NCBI GenBank assembly: GCA_937922675.1
Contig: CALAJN010000007.1
Location: 124,001-188,000 of the forward strand
Reading direction: 5' to 3'
Origin: an uncultured Granulosicoccaceae bacterium
GTDB taxonomy: Bacteria; Pseudomonadota; Gammaproteobacteria; Granulosicoccales; Granulosicoccaceae
DNA length: 64,000 nucleotides
Under the pieces are notes generated by a model. The model did no database searches, was not told the origin of the DNA, and worked only from the letters and a program-made list of their open reading frames with translations. Position 1 is the stretch's first letter. Each line of letters begins with the position of its first letter. The translations under genes and the position numbers were made by a program. This document shows, piece after piece, positions 62,287-64,000 of this stretch.

Positions 62287-64000
62287 ATGCCGTTACCGTC
62301 CTTCACGCCCGCCGCGCAATGCCGCGCAAGCTACTTTTGGGCCTGCAACCAGCTACGATTCCTCGCACGCGAGTTTGACCGCCCGTTGCGCGAATTCGAG
62401 CGGCTGATGCCGACCGCGGTCCTTGGCCTGAGCCTGAGCGTAATCTCCGGGCTGGCTGTGGCCGATGAGCAGGGGGCTGAGCCCATTGGCGAGCACACAG
62501 ACGCACAGGTCGACGAACTCGACGGGCGGGTCGGCGTGCAGACCGAAGCGCTGGTCGGCGGTGTGGAATTCGTGGCTGCTCTTGGAGAGGCCGCCAGTTG
62601 GTTCGCCACGGTGGCGCGCGTTGCAGACTCGGTGGTGTCGCTCAAACTCTCGCAGCTGCGCGATTTTGATGAGTCTCGGCAAGGTGGCAGTACAGCGACC
62701 GGTTTTGTCGTAGATGCCGAGCAGGGCATTGTGTTGACCAACCGTCACGTGGTCGGCTCCGGCCCGATTCGTTTGTCGGCGACCTTTCAGAATCAGGAGC
62801 GAGTGGACGCAGTGCCACTTTATCGTGACCCGATCCATGACTTCGCCTTCATCCGTTTTGACCCGGATGCTCTTCGCTTTGCGGCTCCCGAGTCACTGGC
62901 GTTGCGGCCCGACAAGGTGCGCACCGGCATGGATATTCGCGTCATCGGCAGCGACGGTGGTGAGCAGCTGTCCATACTGCCGGGTACCATCGCGCGGCTT
63001 GATCGCGAGGTGCCTTCCTATGGGCGGTATGGTTACAACGACTTCAATACCTTTTACCTGCAGGCGGCATCGGGCACCTCGGGTGGATCCTCTGGCTCGC
63101 CAGTCATTGATCGCGATGGCGATGTCGTGGCCCTCAATGCGGCGGCCAATGCACGCACCGCCTCCAGCTTCTTTCTGCCGTTGCCGCGCATCGTCAGTGC
63201 GCTGGAAAAATTGCGTGCTGGCGAGCCCATTCCACGCGGTGGTTTGCAGACGATCTTTTCGCATCAGCCATTCCGGGAGCTATCGCGTCTGGGGCTTGAT
63301 ACGGAAACCGAGCAACGTGCACGTGCGCACGCGCCCACACAAGGAGGATCGAGTTCCGGGATGTTGATCGTGCAGCAAGTGATTCCGGGTGGTGTGGCCG
63401 ATCAGGTGCTTAAAGCAGGCGATATCCTTGTGTCCATCGATGACACCTTGATCACTGATTTCATCTCCCTTGAGGCGCTGCTGGATGAGCGCATTGGTCA
63501 GACGCTCGCCATTGACGTGATTCGCCAGGGACAAGCACAAACGCTGCAAGCCTCAGTTGCAGATTTACACGCTATGGCACCATCGCGATTCCTTGAACTT
63601 GGTGACTCGGTACTGCAAGACATGTCAATCCAGCATGCGCGCGCGATGAATCGTGAGCAACGTGGTGTGGTGGTCATGCGTCCCGGTTACTTTTTTGAGC
63701 GCGCGGGGGTTGCGCCGGGTTCGGTTATCGGCGCTGTGGATGGAACGCCGGTTGACGGGCTTGATGATTTTCTCGATGCCTTGCGTGCATCACCAGCCGG
63801 TGAACGTTTGCTGGTGAATTACATCGTGCCGGGTCGGGAATTCAGCGTCGAGGTAGCACAGGTGGAAATCGATGACCGCTGGTTTGACCATCGCAGTTGC
63901 GAGCGTATGGATGACACGCGTTTCTGGGATTGTGAGCCCGTGGAGTTGGCACGCTCGCCTGCCGCAGAAGATTCCCGTGCCGCTATGGTGCCGGGTTACC
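62287..64000 (+). CDS. Secreted trypsin-like serine protease with PDZ domains, cut by the right edge
   Basis: The frame is open from the ATG at 62287 to the window end, 571 codons, so the C-terminus is missing. The first 60 residues include a hydrophobic stretch that looks like a late signal sequence (AVLGLSLSVISGLAVA, cleavage before DEQG); an ATG at 62407 would put it at the very start. The protease domain has the triad His154 (TNRHVV), Asp185 (IHDFAF) and Ser269 (GSSGSP). Two PDZ-like domains follow (GMLIVQQVIPGGVADQVL near 360; RGVVVMRPGYFFERAGVAPG near 460). The layout is like HtrA/Deg proteases, in particular the large Nma111-like type. It likely handles envelope proteins. Confidence 0.85.
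   Translation, partial: MPLPSFTPAAQCRASYFWACNQLRFLAREFDRPLREFERLMPTAVLGLSLSVISGLAVADEQGAEPIGEHTDAQVDELDGRVGVQTEALVGGVEFVAALGEAASWFATVARVADSVVSLKLSQLRDFDESRQGGSTATGFVVDAEQGIVLTNRHVVGSGPIRLSATFQNQERVDAVPLYRDPIHDFAFIRFDPDALRFAAPESLALRPDKVRTGMDIRVIGSDGGEQLSILPGTIARLDREVPSYGRYGYNDFNTFYLQAASGTSGGSSGSPVIDRDGDVVALNAAANARTASSFFLPLPRIVSALEKLRAGEPIPRGGLQTIFSHQPFRELSRLGLDTETEQRARAHAPTQGGSSSGMLIVQQVIPGGVADQVLKAGDILVSIDDTLITDFISLEALLDERIGQTLAIDVIRQGQAQTLQASVADLHAMAPSRFLELGDSVLQDMSIQHARAMNREQRGVVVMRPGYFFERAGVAPGSVIGAVDGTPVDGLDDFLDALRASPAGERLLVNYIVPGREFSVEVAQVEIDDRWFDHRSCERMDDTRFWDCEPVELARSPAAEDSRAAMVPGY

Noticed and set aside
1-64000. tRNA, rRNA, CRISPR arrays, insertion sequences, prophage
   Set aside because: No cloverleaf-like sequence, spaced repeat array, transposase or phage gene was seen on either strand.

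Overview
The window comes from a chromosome of a marine-type gammaproteobacterium of moderately high GC. This is inferred from gene content: ubiG and a flavin prenyltransferase (ubiX), a fused N-acetylglutamate kinase-like/acetyltransferase ArgA, a homodimeric-type AceE with aceF and a lipoyl-bearing lpd, the order gyrA-serC-pheA-tyrA, the order carA-carB-greA, and type IV pilus minor pilin operons. A lineage near the Chromatiales/Granulosicoccus-like groups would fit, but no rRNA or other marker in the window settles it. I found no tRNA, rRNA, CRISPR array, insertion sequence or prophage.

Layout. (1) 1-7403 is the most unusual part. It holds a GTP cyclohydrolase II whose N-terminal half is a decayed DHBP-synthase-like domain, with the start of a membrane protein behind it, and, divergently, a stand-alone RibD-type reductase. 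Converging on these is a tight overlapping chain: ubiG, a squalene/phytoene-synthase-like protein with a degraded second Asp motif, an MDR dehydrogenase without the usual zinc Cys, a PTPS/QueD-like protein that has lost its usual catalytic and one zinc residue, a GT4 glycosyltransferase and a methyltransferase. Together these look like a pathway that builds and decorates a GTP-derived pyrimidine or pteridine compound; this is inference. (2) 7825-13595: gyrA, serC, pheA and tyrA, overlapping at their ends. (3) 13580-17107: a small membrane protein, a GAF-GGDEF-EAL cyclic-di-GMP enzyme and an exported protein coupled to pyc. (4) 17104-24146: pyruvate carboxylase and a three-gene chain of M19 dipeptidase, an unknown 582-residue protein and a DUF3726-like protein. 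(5) 24432-32648: unknown membrane and exported proteins around carA-carB-greA, a Tat-type DUF882/M15-like protein and a secreted beta-sandwich protein. (6) 32651-44955: a long reverse-strand type IV pilus locus with two complete minor-pilin sets (fimT-pilV-pilW-pilX), one on each side of a giant PilY1 and a PilE-like pilin, ending in a Trm112-like protein. (7) 45098-47845: a HyuA-like protein without HyuB and a DUF3461 protein. (8) 47907-53914: pyruvate dehydrogenase complex aceE-aceF-lpd. (9) 54037-62101: mtaB, a 1341-residue coiled-coil protein with an OmpA/MotB-type C-terminus, ubiX behind a strong hairpin, a Lon-substrate-binding-domain protein and argA. (10) From 62287 to the right edge: a large secreted trypsin-like protease with two PDZ-like regions, cut by the window.

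How the genes connect. Pyc and the pyruvate dehydrogenase complex are two fates of pyruvate. CarAB and ArgA feed arginine and pyrimidine synthesis. SerC, PheA and TyrA serve serine and aromatic amino acids. UbiG and UbiX serve ubiquinone. Most operons show stop/start overlaps (ATGA, GTGA or TGATG), so translational coupling is common here.
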